64,000 nt of DNA from Delftia tsuruhatensis NBRC 16741 (GCF_001571325.1 NZ_BCTO01000010.1:248001-312000), one strand, 5' to 3'; counted from the stretch's first letter, positions 26,520 to 37,497 are shown. Translations and numbers: made by a program. The notes: generated by a model from the letters alone, not told the origin.

Positions 26520-27893
26520 TCAGCGCTGGGGCATGTCGCGGGCCGAAGAGACCAGGCTGACCGTGGCGTCCTCGGGGATGGGTGGCATGCCCTGGCTCCA
26601 GTCTTCCCAGGCGCTGCGCATGGCGGCCAGTCTCTCGGGCGCGCGCACTGCCTGGTTGGCGCGCTCGCGCTCGTCGGCGGCAAGGTCGAACAGGTAGTCG
26701 ATGCCGTCCACGCGCAGGTACTTCCAGTCGCCATCGCGCAGGGCACGTTGGCCGCGGTGCTTCATGCGCCAGTGCAGGGTGCGTGGGAATTCGGCATCTT
26801 CGGCGCGCAGCACGGGCAGCAGCGAGATGCCGTCCAGCGCATGGCCCTCTGGCGCCTGCACGCCGGCGGCATCCAGCACCGTGGCCGACCAGTCCATGCT
26901 CATGCAGTGCTGGGGGCTGCTGCGGCCCGGTGCGATCACGGCCGGCCAGTGCGCGATCCAGGGCACGCGTATGCCGCCCTCGGTCAGGTCCATCTTGCCG
27001 CCGACCAGGGGCCAGTTGTCGGAGAAGCGTTCGCCGCCGTTGTCGCTGGTGAAGACGATGAGGGTGTTGTCCAGCTGCCCGTTGGCGCGCAGCGCCTCGA
27101 CGATCCAGCCTATGCCTTCGTCCATGTGGTGGATCATGCGGCGGTACTGGTGGATGTTGCCGCCGTCCAGGTGGGCAATGCCTGCGCCCAGTGCCTCGGC
27201 CGTGCTGCGGTCCTCGCGCGTTTCCCAGGGCCAGTGCGGCGCCGTGTAGTGCAGGCTCAGGAAGAAGGGCGCATCGCCTTGGGCCATGCGGTGGACGAAG
27301 TCCACGCTGCGCTGCGACAGCAGGTCGGTCAGGTAGCCCTCGTCATGGTGTTCCTCCTCGCCCACCCACAAGTCGTGCTGGCCCGAGCTGCTCAGGTGGG
27401 TGAAGTAGTCCACGCCGCCCGACATGGGGCCGAAGTATTCCTCGTAGCCCGAGCGCAGCGGGCCGAAGTGCGGCGGGTAGCCCAGGTGCCATTTGCCGAT
27501 CAGCGCCGTGCGGTAGCCCGCATCCCTGAGCATGGAGGCCACGGTGGGCATGTCCGGCGGCAGGCCCAGCTTCTCGCCCAGCGGCGTGCCGCGTGTCTTG
27601 CTGTTGATGGGTTCCTCGGCCGCACCGCGCAGGCGGTACTGGTAGCGCGCCGTGGCCAGGGCAAAGCGCGTGGGAGAGCACACGGGCGAGTTGGCATAGC
27701 CCTGGGTGAGCCTGAGGCCACCGGCGGCCAGTCGGTCGAGCACGGGCGATACCGGGCCGAAGTCGGCCGCCCGGCCGCCGTAGCAGCCGAGGTCGGCATA
27801 GCCGAGGTCGTCGGCCACGATGAAGAGGATATTGGGACGGGACATGGACATGCGCTCTGTGCAGGGTTGTGGACGGGAAGCGGCGGCGCTCAT
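26520..27893 (-). CDS. Arylsulfatase-type sulfatase
   Basis: 457 residues. The N-terminal metal site 'ILFIVADDLGYADLGCYGG' (Asp28-Asp29) and the signature 'CSPTR' (Cys72, the residue converted to formylglycine) are intact, with 'GKWHLG' and 'FTSDNGGE' further on. It cleaves sulfate esters of an unknown substrate. The N-terminus lacks a clear signal peptide, suggesting a cytoplasmic location. The chosen ATG overlaps the TctC stop (ATGA), so translation is probably coupled; internal starts at 27851 or 27845 are also possible. It forms an operon with tctC. Confidence 0.88.
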   Translation of the reverse strand: MSAAASRPQPCTERMSMSRPNILFIVADDLGYADLGCYGGRAADFGPVSPVLDRLAAGGLRLTQGYANSPVCSPTRFALATARYQYRLRGAAEEPINSKTRGTPLGEKLGLPPDMPTVASMLRDAGYRTALIGKWHLGYPPHFGPLRSGYEEYFGPMSGGVDYFTHLSSSGQHDLWVGEEEHHDEGYLTDLLSQRSVDFVHRMAQGDAPFFLSLHYTAPHWPWETREDRSTAEALGAGIAHLDGGNIHQYRRMIHHMDEGIGWIVEALRANGQLDNTLIVFTSDNGGERFSDNWPLVGGKMDLTEGGIRVPWIAHWPAVIAPGRSSPQHCMSMDWSATVLDAAGVQAPEGHALDGISLLPVLRAEDAEFPRTLHWRMKHRGQRALRDGDWKYLRVDGIDYLFDLAADERERANQAVRAPERLAAMRSAWEDWSQGMPPIPEDATVSLVSSARDMPQR

Positions 27894-28912
27894 TCCATCT
27901 TCATTCCGGTGGACTGGATCACGGTCCGGTAGCGGTCGGCCAGCGCCTGTATGCGTTCGGCGGCGGCCGGGCCGGTCAGGCCTTCATAGAACAGGTCGTT
28001 GGCGCGCATGCGCTCGCGCAGGGCCGGATCCTTCATGGCCTTTTCCAGCGCGGACTGGATCCTGGCGACCAGCGGCTCGGGCGTGGCGGCCGGCACCCAC
28101 AGGGCGAACAGCACTTCCTGCTCCAGGTCCTTGTGGCCCAGCTCGCCCACGGTGGGCACGCCGGGCACCAGCGGGTTGCGCTGGCGCGTGGTCACGGCCA
28201 GCGGCACGACCTTGCCGGCCGCCACCTGGCCCAGCATGGCCGAGGAGCTGATGATGCCGCCGTCCACCTCGCCCGCCAGCACGGCCGTGCTGGCCGGGGC
28301 GTTGCCCTTGTAGGGCACGTGGCTGACCTTGGCGCCCGTGGCATGGGTGAGGATGGCCGAGGCCAGGTGGCCTGGCGTGCCGTAGCCGGCCGAGCCCAGC
28401 GTCAGGCCGCTTCTCTTGCCCTGGGCGATGAACTGGTCCAGGGTCCTGAGGCCGGTGCGGGGATTCACGGCCACCATCATTCCCTGCGAGGCGATCATCA
28501 TCACGGGACGCAGGTCCGTGCCCTTGAACGGCATGCTCTTGTAGATGAAGGGATTGACGGTGAAGGTCGTGTCTATGCCGACCAGCAGCGTGTAGCCGTC
28601 GCCGGGCGCCTTGGCCGCGTTGTCGGTGCCGATGTTGCCGCCCGCGCCGGGCCGGTTGTCCACGACGAAGGGCTGTTTGAGCTCACGCTGCAGTACCTCG
28701 CCCAGGCTGCGCGCCAGGATGTCGGCGGCGCCAGCGGGCGCGAAGGCGACGACGATGCGCACGGGTTTGGCGGGCCAGGCGGCAGCATCGGCGGCCGCAT
28801 CGGCCCGGGCGCCAGCGCCGGAGCCCAGGCCCAGCAGAAGGGCCAGGCCGGCCCGCAGCAGCGGGCTGCGCAAGGCATGGGTGGCATGGGTGGCTTGGAA
28901 CAGGGAAAACAT
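27890..28912 (-). CDS. TctC/Bug-family substrate-binding protein
   Basis: 340 residues. The signal peptide ends near 'GAGARADA' (about 38). The Bug fold motifs are 'KPVRIVVAFAPAGAADILAR', 'VDNRPGAGGNIGTD', 'HVPYKGNAPA' and 'VPTVGELG'. These receptors capture carboxylates or related small molecules in the periplasm. The gene leads an operon with a sulfatase, so a sulfated organic acid or ester is a plausible ligand. The transporter subunits TctB/TctA are encoded 9 kb away rather than adjacent. It is divergent from a MarR regulator gene. Confidence 0.9.
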   Translation of the reverse strand: MFSLFQATHATHALRSPLLRAGLALLLGLGSGAGARADAAADAAAWPAKPVRIVVAFAPAGAADILARSLGEVLQRELKQPFVVDNRPGAGGNIGTDNAAKAPGDGYTLLVGIDTTFTVNPFIYKSMPFKGTDLRPVMMIASQGMMVAVNPRTGLRTLDQFIAQGKRSGLTLGSAGYGTPGHLASAILTHATGAKVSHVPYKGNAPASTAVLAGEVDGGIISSSAMLGQVAAGKVVPLAVTTRQRNPLVPGVPTVGELGHKDLEQEVLFALWVPAATPEPLVARIQSALEKAMKDPALRERMRANDLFYEGLTGPAAAERIQALADRYRTVIQSTGMKME

Positions 28913-29030
28913 GGTGGCGAACTTTCTGCGCTGCGGGGGCGCCGGGCTTTGCGAGAATCCCCAGGCCGGCTCCGGACGGTGGCTCCCGTTGTCTCCTTTC
29001 CGGACGGGGCCACTGTAGAAGTCCCCGCAG

Positions 29031-29049
29031 CAATTGATCTAATCAACTG
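29031..29049. promoter_or_regulatory. Palindromic operator, probably for the adjacent MarR regulator
   Basis: CAATTGAT-CTA-ATCAACTG forms an 8-3-8 inverted repeat with a single mismatch; the central TTGAT/ATCAA arms are perfect. It ends 6 bp before the GTG start of the MarR gene, within the 143-bp divergent region shared with the tctC-sulfatase operon. MarR proteins typically bind such 16-20 bp palindromes in their own promoters. Confidence 0.6.
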
Positions 29050-29055
29050 TTCCCC

Positions 29056-29562
29056 GTGAATACCCGTCCAGCCCCCACGTCCATCCAGCAGATGCTGCTG
29101 TTTCGCATCAACCGCTACTTTGGTGCGGCCGGCGGCGTGGCCATGCGCATGTGCGAGGCGCATTTCGGCATCACGCGCCGCGAGTGGGGCGTGATGGCCA
29201 CGGTGGCTGCCAACGAGGGCCTGCTGTCGTCGGAGCTGGCCGAACGCGCGCAGCTGGACCGCGCGCGCACCTCGCGCGCCCTCAGCGGGCTGGAGGAAAA
29301 GGGCTGGGTGCAGCGTAGCCCCCTGCCCGGCGACCGCCGCCGCGTGGCCGTGTCGCTGACGGCCGAGGGGCGGCGCATGTATGGCCTGATCCTGCCGCGC
29401 ATGGCCCAGATCCACCTGGACCTGGTGTCGGTGCTCAGCGACGAGGAACTTGAACAATTCGACACCTTGCTGGCCAGGCTGCAGCGCCATGCGCTGACGC
29501 TGGAGGCAGAGGGCCGCTACGACGCCCTGCCGCGCGTGGACCGCGGACGGCACCGGCGCTGA
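29056..29562 (+). CDS. MarR-family transcriptional regulator
   Basis: 168 residues from a GTG start. The winged helix shows 'ITRREWGVMATVAANEGLLSSELAERAQLDRARTSRALSGLEEKGWV' with the wing 'GDRRRVAVSLTAEG'. It is divergent from the tctC-sulfatase operon and has a near-perfect palindrome just ahead of its start codon, so autoregulation and control of the neighbouring operon in response to a phenolic or carboxylate ligand are likely. Confidence 0.88.
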   Translation: MNTRPAPTSIQQMLLFRINRYFGAAGGVAMRMCEAHFGITRREWGVMATVAANEGLLSSELAERAQLDRARTSRALSGLEEKGWVQRSPLPGDRRRVAVSLTAEGRRMYGLILPRMAQIHLDLVSVLSDEELEQFDTLLARLQRHALTLEAEGRYDALPRVDRGRHRR

Positions 29563-29623
29563 CACGCCGACGGCAAAGCCTGCCGCCATGCAGGGCCTGC
29601 GGGCGATGACACAATGCATGCCC

Positions 29624-30869
29624 ATGCAATTTCCCTACGAACTGGCCGTCGGCTGGCGCTACACCCGGGCCGGGCGCGCCACGCGCCGCAACGGCTTCAT
29701 CTCGTTCATCTCCGGCGTCTCCATGCTGGGCATCGCCCTCGGTGTCGCGGCGCTGATCATCGTGCTCAGCGTGATGAACGGCTTCCAGAAGGAAGTGCGC
29801 GACCGCATGCTCAGCGTGGTCTCGCACATCGAGATCTTCGCGCCCCAGGGCGCGGCGCTGCCCGATCTGGAGCGCACCATGCGCGAGGCGCGCGCCAACC
29901 CCGACGTGCTGGGCGCCGCCCCCTTCGTCGCGGCCCAGGCGCTGCTGGCGCGTGGCGAGGACATGAAGGGCACCCTGGTGCGCGGCATCGATCCGGCGCG
30001 CGAGGGGGAGGTCACCGACGTGGCCGCCACCAATGCCGAGGTGCTCAAGCGCCTGGTGCCTGGCGAGTTCAACGTGGTGCTGGGCGTGGAGCTGGCGCGT
30101 TCGCTGGGCGTGCGCCAGGGCGACATGGTCACGCTGATCGCCCCGGGCGGCCAGGTCACGCCGGCCGGCGTGGTGCCCCGCCTCAAGCAGATGCATGTGG
30201 CCGGCACCTTCGACTCCGGCCACTACGAATACGACTCGGCCCTGGTGATGATGCATTACGAGGACGCGCAGCGCCTGTTCCGCCTGGAAGGGCCGACTGG
30301 CATCCGCCTGAAGCTCAAGGACCTGCATGAGGCACCGCGCGTGGCCATGGAACTGGCCCACACCATCACCGACCGCCTGCTGATCCGCGACTGGACCCAG
30401 CAGAACCGCACCTGGTTCGCGGCCGTGCAGCTGGAAAAACGCATGATGTTCATCATCCTCACGCTCATCGTGGCCGTGGCTGCGTTCAACCTCGTGTCCA
30501 CGCTGGTGATGACGGTGACCGACAAGCGCGCCGACATCGCCATCCTGCGCACGCTGGGCGCCTCGCCGTCCAGCATCATGGGAATCTTCATGGTGCAGGG
30601 CGCCATGGTGGGCGTCATCGGCACCTTCGCGGGCCTGCTGCTGGGCCTGGGCATTGCCTTCAACATCGATGTCATCGTGCCGGCCATCGAGCGCCTGCTG
30701 CATGCCAACTTCCTGCCCAAGGACATCTACCTGATCAGCAAGATGCCCAGCGATCCGCAGTACAGCGACATCATGCCCATCGCCGTGATCTCCCTGGTCC
30801 TGGCCTTTGTCGCCACCATCTATCCCAGCTGGCGCGCCAGCCGCGTGAACCCCGCCGAGGCGCTGCGCT

Positions 30870-30877
<8 letters not shown>
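29624..30877 (+). CDS. lolC: LolC/LolE-type lipoprotein-releasing permease
   Basis: 417 residues from the ATG giving '[13 protein letters not shown]' (an ATG two codons earlier is also possible). The first membrane helix follows '[38 protein letters not shown]', the LolC/E signature. A large periplasmic domain (about 50-270) precedes three helices in the FtsX-type C-terminus ('[20 protein letters not shown]'). With LolD it extracts lipoproteins from the inner membrane for transfer to LolA. Only one permease gene is visible, so it may work as a homodimer. Confidence 0.9.
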
Positions 30878-31586
<709 letters not shown>

Positions 31587-31629
31587 CCCTGTACTGGGTC
31601 CTGCGTGCGCCGTCCTGCGCGCTCCGGCG

Positions 31630-33096
31630 TCAGGCCATGCGCAGCAGCTTGCCGCCCATGTGCGGCGTGCGCACAGGCACCACGGTGGGCGCTGGCGCCG
31701 CCTTGATCTGCGGGGCCTCGGGAACCATGGCCGCCGGCAGCGACTGGCGCACGGGTTGCGCGCGGGGCGTGTCGCCGATGTTCACGCTCTGGGCCGTCAG
31801 GTCGGCCGTGACCTCGCGCAGCCGCGCAGACTGCGCCATGGAGGCCTGCACCACGTCGCCCATGATGGCCGTGACCTGGTGGGAGGAATCCACGATTTCC
31901 TGCATGGTCCCGCCGGCCTGTCGCACCTGCTCGGCGCCCAGAGCCACCTGCTCCACCGAGGTGTGGATGAGCTGCTTGATCTCCTTGGCGGCGGCGGCGC
32001 TGTTCTGCGCCAGTGCCCGCACCTCGCCGGCCACCACGGCAAAGCCCCGGCCCTGCTCGCCGGCGCGGGCCGCCTCCACGGCGGCGTTGAGCGCCAGGAT
32101 ATTGGTCTGGAAGGCGATGCCGTCCATCACGCCGATGATGTCGCTGATCTTGCGCGAGCTGGCGCTGATGGACTCCATGGTGCCCATCACCTCGTGCACC
32201 GTGCGCCCGCCCTGCTCGGCCACCCGGCAGGCCTGGCGGGCCAGTTCATTGGCCTGGCCTGCGTGCTCGGCGCTTTCGCTCAGGCCCTGCATGGCCTCGC
32301 CCAGGGTCTGCGCGGCCGTGAAGCGGCGCGTGATATCGCGGGCGTACTTGACTACCTTGAAGGGCCGGCCGTCGGCATCGAGGATGGGGTTGTAGCTGGC
32401 CTCGATCCAGACCTGGCGGCCGTGCTTGCCGATGCGCAGGTACTGGCCTGCATCGTGCTGGCCGCTGCCCAGCTTGCGCCAGAACTGCGCGTATTCGGCG
32501 CTTTGGCGCTCATGGGGCTGGACGAACATGCTGTGGTGCCGCCCGACGACCTCGTCCAGCGTGTAGCCCATGGCCTGCAGGAACAGGCGGTTGGCATGGA
32601 GGATGTTGCCGTCCAGGTCGAACTCGATGATGGCCTGCACCTTGGAGATGGCCGCCAGCTGGCCTTCGGCATCGGCGTTGCGGCGCTGCTGCTCGGTGAT
32701 GTCGGTGGCGTACTTCACCACCTTGAAGGGCCGGCCATGCCGGTCGAAGATGGGGTTGTAGCTGGCCTGCAGCCAGACATCGCGCCCATCCCTGGCGATG
32801 CGCCGGTAGCGCCCCGCATCGTGGATGCCGCTGCCCAGGCGCTGCCAGAACCGGGCGTATTCGGGGGATTCGCTGACCTGGCTGTCCACGAACATGCGGT
32901 GGTGCTGGCCGATGACCTCGTGCGCCTCGTAGCCCATGGTGTCCAGGAAGTTCTGGTTGGCAGCCAGCACATGGCCTTGCAGGTCGAACTCGATCACCGC
33001 CTGGGACTTGTGTATGGCGGCCAATTGCCCGTCAAGCTCCGCCTTGCGGCGTGCGCCACCGAGGTCCAGGATTCGACTCCATGCTGAGCGCTTCAT
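31630..33096 (-). CDS. Soluble chemoreceptor with two PAS domains
   Basis: 488 residues from the ATG at 33096, which has a good ribosome site (GAGAGGA). There is no membrane helix. Two PAS-PAC units of about 122 residues are very similar to each other ('[23 protein letters not shown]' and '[23 protein letters not shown]', each ending with '[12 protein letters not shown]'-like residues), indicating a tandem duplication. The signalling domain carries '[29 protein letters not shown]'. Such BdlA/Aer-like cytoplasmic receptors usually sense redox state, oxygen or heme/flavin ligands. Confidence 0.9.
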   Translation of the reverse strand: MKRSAWSRILDLGGARRKAELDGQLAAIHKSQAVIEFDLQGHVLAANQNFLDTMGYEAHEVIGQHHRMFVDSQVSESPEYARFWQRLGSGIHDAGRYRRIARDGRDVWLQASYNPIFDRHGRPFKVVKYATDITEQQRRNADAEGQLAAISKVQAIIEFDLDGNILHANRLFLQAMGYTLDEVVGRHHSMFVQPHERQSAEYAQFWRKLGSGQHDAGQYLRIGKHGRQVWIEASYNPILDADGRPFKVVKYARDITRRFTAAQTLGEAMQGLSESAEHAGQANELARQACRVAEQGGRTVHEVMGTMESISASSRKISDIIGVMDGIAFQTNILALNAAVEAARAGEQGRGFAVVAGEVRALAQNSAAAAKEIKQLIHTSVEQVALGAEQVRQAGGTMQEIVDSSHQVTAIMGDVVQASMAQSARLREVTADLTAQSVNIGDTPRAQPVRQSLPAAMVPEAPQIKAAPAPTVVPVRTPHMGGKLLRMA

Positions 33097-33310
33097 GGGA
33101 ATTCCTCTCTCCAAAGCATGCCGGCCGGTGATGCGGGAGCCCGATGCGGGGTGTAAGTGTTACTTTATGTATTTTTATGGAGGCGCAAGCCATTCGTGTA
33201 TTGATTTTGTCAAACGGAGCCGACTCGCAATAAGCCAAGGGTTTGCCCTTGCTCCGGGCCTCGTCTGCCCCTTGGACGGGCGCTGCCCGGGCCGGTGGCA
33301 TGATGCGGCC

Positions 33311-34132
33311 ATGCCCGCCTGGATAGACACCCACTGCCACCTCGATGCCCCTGAATTCGATGCCGACCGCGATGCCGTGCGCGCGCAGGCGGCCGAGACA
33401 GGCGTTGCGCATCTGGTGATTCCGGCCGTGGCGCGCGAGCACTGGGACACGGTGGTGGCGCTGGCGCGGCGCCATGGCGACAGCTATGCGCTGGGCATCC
33501 ATCCGCTGTACACGCCCAATGCCCGCGAGCAGGACATTGCCGCATTGCGCGAGACGCTGGACCGGCTGCGTGGCGATCCCCAACTGGTGGCCGTGGGCGA
33601 GATCGGGCTGGACTTCTTCGTGCCAGGGCTGGACGCACAGCGGCAGGTCTGGTTCTACGAGCAGCAGATCGCGCTGGCGCGCGAGTTCGATCTCCCGGTC
33701 ATCCTGCATGTGCGCAAGTCCAGCGACCGGCTGCTCAAGACCCTGCGCGCGCGGCCCGTGGCGGGTGGCATTGCCCATGCCTTCAACGGCAGCGTGCAGC
33801 AGGCCCAGGCCTTCATCGACCTGGGTTTCAAGCTGGGCTTCGGCGGCGCCGTGACCTATGACCGCGCGCTCAGGCTGCGCGAGTTGGCAGCCAGCTTGCC
33901 GCTGGACGCGCTGGTGCTGGAAACCGACGCTCCCGACATTCCGCCGCACTGGCTCTACACCACGGCCGGGCAGCGTGCCCAGGGCCAGGCCCAGGGCCGC
34001 AACACGCCGGCCGAGCTGGCACGCATTGCGGATGTGATTGCGCAACTGCGCGGCATTACGCCCCAGGCCCTGGCCGAGGCCACGGGCCGCAACGCGCGTG
34101 CCGCGCTGCGCGGCCTGCCCGCCATGGCCTGA
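33311..34132 (+). CDS. TatD-family metal-dependent hydrolase
   Basis: 273 residues from the ATG at 33311. The TIM-barrel metal ligands are 'IDTHCHLD' (His8, His10), 'VGEIGLDFF' (Glu), 'VILHVRKS' (His), 'IAHAFNGS' and 'LETDAPD' (Asp). TatD proteins are 3'-5' DNA exonucleases or D-aminoacyl-tRNA-type hydrolases. It is followed 79 bp later by a DNA glycosylase gene on the same strand, consistent with a DNA repair context. Confidence 0.9.
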   Translation: MPAWIDTHCHLDAPEFDADRDAVRAQAAETGVAHLVIPAVAREHWDTVVALARRHGDSYALGIHPLYTPNAREQDIAALRETLDRLRGDPQLVAVGEIGLDFFVPGLDAQRQVWFYEQQIALAREFDLPVILHVRKSSDRLLKTLRARPVAGGIAHAFNGSVQQAQAFIDLGFKLGFGGAVTYDRALRLRELAASLPLDALVLETDAPDIPPHWLYTTAGQRAQGQAQGRNTPAELARIADVIAQLRGITPQALAEATGRNARAALRGLPAMA

Positions 34133-34211
34133 GCCTGGGCCGCGCATGCCCATGAGCGGTCTTGCCGCCCGCTGCGAGCAGCCCGGCGAGTGCTGGGCGA
34201 CAATGCCGGCC

Positions 34212-34748
34212 ATGTCCTTGACCGTTCCCGACCTGCCGCCCCCCGGCACCCCGCGCTGGCAGGGCCTGGCGCCGGTGGCCGATGCGCGGACCCGGGCCCT
34301 GGTGCTGGGTAGCTTTCCGGGCCTGCGATCGCTGCAATTGCAGCAGTACTATGCCCATCCGCAAAACCAGTTCTGGCCCCTGCTCCAGGCCTTGTGGCCC
34401 GAGTATCCGCAGCCCGGCCGCGATGACTATGCGGGCCGCTGCGAATGGCTGCTGGCCCGGGGTCTGGGGCTGTGGGATGTGTACGCCAGCTGCGAGCGCG
34501 AAGGCAGCCTGGACAGCGCCATCCGCGCTGCCGAGGTGAACGACTTCGCTGGGCTGCGCACGCACTGCCCGCAGTTGACGCTGGCCTTGCACAACGGTGG
34601 CGAGAGCTACAAGCACGCCGGCCGCACGCAGGCCCTGGGCCTGGCTGCCGTGAAGCTGCCATCGACCAGCCCGGCCAACGCGAGCTGGCGTTTCGAACGC
34701 AAGGTCCAGGCCTGGCGCGAGGCGCTGGCTCTCCATCAACTGCTCTGA
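34212..34748 (+). CDS. Uracil-DNA-glycosylase family (deoxyinosine glycosylase-like)
   Basis: 178 residues from the ATG at 34212 (34203 is also possible). The UDG-fold motifs are 'LVLGSFPGLRSLQLQQYYAHPQNQFWPLL' split over residues about 30-58, and the second active-site loop 'LPSTSPANA' near 155. This pattern fits the Mug-related DNA-deoxyinosine (hypoxanthine) glycosylase group, which removes deaminated bases. Confidence 0.8.
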   Translation: MSLTVPDLPPPGTPRWQGLAPVADARTRALVLGSFPGLRSLQLQQYYAHPQNQFWPLLQALWPEYPQPGRDDYAGRCEWLLARGLGLWDVYASCEREGSLDSAIRAAEVNDFAGLRTHCPQLTLALHNGGESYKHAGRTQALGLAAVKLPSTSPANASWRFERKVQAWREALALHQLL

Positions 34749-34768
34749 ATCTTTCCATTTTTCCCGAC

Positions 34769-35569
34769 GTGATACGCAAGACCCGTGGCGCCGCCAAGGC
34801 CGCCCCTTCCTCTCCCGCCAACGCCACAGATGCCGAGCTGCCCGAAGTCAGCGTCTCCGACGATGGCGATGTGCGCCACCTGCACCTGGGCACGCCCTGG
34901 ATACAGGGCTCCATGCGCATACGCGAGCCCTTCGAGATCGAGCTGGAGTACGTGCAGCGCATGATGGGCTGGCTGCTGTTCATGGAACCCGCCAGCGTGG
35001 CCGGCCGCCATGCCATGCAGCTGGGCCTGGGCGCCGCGGCCATCACCAAGTTCTGCCACAAGAAGCTGCGCATGCGCACCACGGCCATCGAGCTGAACCC
35101 GCAGGTGCTGGCCGTGTGCCGCAGCTGGTTCAAGCTGCCGCCCGACAGCGACACGCTGCGCGTGGTGCTGGCCGATGCGGCCCAGGAAATCCGCAAGAGC
35201 CAGTGGCTGGGCACGGTCGATGCGCTGGCCGTGGATCTCTATGACCACGATGCGGCCGCGCCCGTGCTGGACAGCGCCGAGTTCTATGCCGATTGCCGCA
35301 ATCTGCTGACCGAGGACGGCATCATGACCGTCAACCTGTTCGGCCGCACCTCCAGCTACGAGCGCAGCCTGGCACGCATGGCCGAAGCCTTTGGCGAAGA
35401 GGCCATGTGGGCCTTCCGCCCCACGCGCGAAGGCAACACCGTGGTGCTGGCCCAGCGCACGCCGCGCGCGCTCGACCCCGCAGCGCTGCAGGCCGCCAGC
35501 GCCCAGGTGCAGGCCCGCTGGGACCTGCCCACCACGCGCTGGCCCAAGATCTTCGTGCGGCCCTGGTAG
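34769..35569 (+). CDS. Spermidine-synthase-like methyltransferase-fold protein
   Basis: 266 residues from a GTG start ('VIRKTRG'), the first codon that excludes the preceding gene. The Rossmann core shows 'AMQLGLGAAAITKFCHKKL', 'TTAIELNPQVLAVCRSWF' and 'DALAVDLYDHDAAAPV'. The fold is that of SpeE, but the polyamine-binding gate motif 'GGGxG' is altered to 'LGLGAA', so true aminopropyltransferase activity is doubtful. It begins 20 bp after the glycosylase gene. Confidence 0.78.
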   Translation: MIRKTRGAAKAAPSSPANATDAELPEVSVSDDGDVRHLHLGTPWIQGSMRIREPFEIELEYVQRMMGWLLFMEPASVAGRHAMQLGLGAAAITKFCHKKLRMRTTAIELNPQVLAVCRSWFKLPPDSDTLRVVLADAAQEIRKSQWLGTVDALAVDLYDHDAAAPVLDSAEFYADCRNLLTEDGIMTVNLFGRTSSYERSLARMAEAFGEEAMWAFRPTREGNTVVLAQRTPRALDPAALQAASAQVQARWDLPTTRWPKIFVRPW

Positions 35570-35638
35570 AGCGGGCTGGCCGGGCAGGGAGGCCGGCAGG
35601 CTTACCATAGGGCGCAGTTCAGCTTCCGGCCCAACGCC

Positions 35639-37441
35639 ATGTCCGACCCGACCTCCACCGCACAGCCCACAACCGCCGTCGCTCCGCGCAATCCTTCGGG
35701 GCCCCTGGACTGGCGCAGGCTGGTGCAGTGGCTACAGGCCGACGGCGTGATCACGGCCGAAGAGGCCCAGCGCACCGTGGCGCGCTGCTCGCAGGCCGAG
35801 AGCACCCAGCACCCGCTGGTCCGGCTGGCCAACGTGGGCGTGGCCCGGGCCGGTGACGGGCGCGCGCTGGACATCGAGGAGCTGACCCAGTACCTGGCGA
35901 GCCGCAGCGGCCTGGCCTACCTGCGCATCGACCCGCTGCGCGTGGATGCGGGCCGCGTGGGCGAAATCATGAGCGCCAGCTATGCCGAGCGCCACAAGGT
36001 GCTGCCCGTGCAGGTGTCGCCGCAGGAAGTGGTGGTGGCCACGGCCGAGCCCTTCATCGACGACTGGGTGGCCGAGGTCGAGCGCCAGGCGCGCCGCAAG
36101 GTGCGCCGCGTGCTGGCCAGTCCGGTGGACCTCAAGCGCTACACGGGCGAGTTCTTCGCCTTGGCCAAGTCGGTGCGCGCTGCCGAGAAGGCCGGCGGTG
36201 CGGCCAGCGCGGCCAGCTTCGAGCAGCTGGTGGAGCTGGGCAACAGCAGCAAGCAGCTCGATGCCAACGACCAGGGCGTGGTGCGCGTGGTGGACTGGCT
36301 GTGGCAATACGCCTTCGACCAGCGCGCCAGCGACATCCACATGGAGCCCCGGCGCGACCAGGGCGTGATCCGCTTTCGCATCGACGGCGTGCTGCATCCG
36401 GTCTACCAGGTGCCCATGGGCGTTCTCAACGCCATGGTCTCGCGCGTGAAGCTGCTCGGGCGCATGGACGTGGTGGAAAAGCGCCGTCCCCAGGATGGGC
36501 GCATCAAGACCCGCAACCCGCGCGGCGACGAGGTGGAAATGCGCCTGTCCACGCTGCCCACGGCCTTTGGCGAAAAGCTGGTGATGCGGATCTTCGACCC
36601 CGACAACACGGTCAAGGACCTGGACGCCCTGGGCTTCACCAGCCATGACGCCCAGCGCTGGAACGAGCTGGTGCGCCGCCCGCACGGCATCATCCTCGTG
36701 ACCGGTCCCACGGGCTCGGGCAAGACCACCACGCTGTACTCCACGCTCAAGCGCGTGGCCACGGAGGAGGTCAACGTCAGCACCGTGGAGGACCCGATCG
36801 AAATGATCGAGCCCAGCTTCAACCAGACCCAGGTGCAGACGCAGCTGGACTTCGGCTTCACCGAGGGACTGCGTTCGCTGATGCGCCAGGACCCGGACAT
36901 CATCATGGTGGGCGAAATCCGTGACCTGGCCACGGCCGAGATGGCCGTGCAGGCCGCGCTGACCGGCCACCTGGTGTTCTCCACGCTGCACACCAACGAT
37001 GCGCCCAGCGCCGTGAGCCGGCTGATGGAGCTGGGCGTGCCGCCCTACCTGATCAACGCCACGCTGCTGGGCGTGCTGGCCCAGCGCCTGGTGCGCACGC
37101 TGTGCCCGCAATGCAAGCAGCGCGACGAGGAGACTTCGGCCGCCACGCTGGCCGAGGCCGTGCGGCCCTGGAAACTGTCAGGCAGCTACCAGCCCTACAA
37201 GCCCGTGGGCTGCGTGGATTGCCGCATGACGGGCTTTCGCGGGCGCATGGGCCTGTACGAGCTGCTGACCGTGAGCGAGGCGCTCAAGCAGCAGATCCAC
37301 ACCTCGCCGTCCATGGATGCGCTGCGCCGCCAGGCCGTGCAGGACGGCATGCGTCCGCTGCGCCTGGCTGGAGCCCTGCGCGTGGCCGAAGGCGTGACCA
37401 CGCTGCAAGAGGTCATGGCCAGCACGCCCCTGCTGGGCTGA
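35639..37441 (+). CDS. GspE/PilB-family secretion ATPase
   Basis: 600 residues. An N-terminal T2SSE_N domain (about 25-170) precedes the ATPase: 'QRASDIHMEP' Asp/His box, Walker A 'GPTGSGKT' (356-363), Walker B 'IIMVGEIRD' (421-429), and a tetracysteine zinc motif (Cys489, Cys492, Cys525, Cys528). It powers assembly of type II pseudopili or type IV pili. No other secretion or pilus genes are adjacent, so it is a solitary copy whose partners lie elsewhere. Confidence 0.92.
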   Translation: MSDPTSTAQPTTAVAPRNPSGPLDWRRLVQWLQADGVITAEEAQRTVARCSQAESTQHPLVRLANVGVARAGDGRALDIEELTQYLASRSGLAYLRIDPLRVDAGRVGEIMSASYAERHKVLPVQVSPQEVVVATAEPFIDDWVAEVERQARRKVRRVLASPVDLKRYTGEFFALAKSVRAAEKAGGAASAASFEQLVELGNSSKQLDANDQGVVRVVDWLWQYAFDQRASDIHMEPRRDQGVIRFRIDGVLHPVYQVPMGVLNAMVSRVKLLGRMDVVEKRRPQDGRIKTRNPRGDEVEMRLSTLPTAFGEKLVMRIFDPDNTVKDLDALGFTSHDAQRWNELVRRPHGIILVTGPTGSGKTTTLYSTLKRVATEEVNVSTVEDPIEMIEPSFNQTQVQTQLDFGFTEGLRSLMRQDPDIIMVGEIRDLATAEMAVQAALTGHLVFSTLHTNDAPSAVSRLMELGVPPYLINATLLGVLAQRLVRTLCPQCKQRDEETSAATLAEAVRPWKLSGSYQPYKPVGCVDCRMTGFRGRMGLYELLTVSEALKQQIHTSPSMDALRRQAVQDGMRPLRLAGALRVAEGVTTLQEVMASTPLLG

Positions 37442-37497
37442 CTGGCGGATAAAAACGTAAGTGCCTGCTCTTGCGCAGGCCGTTGCCAATGATGGAT

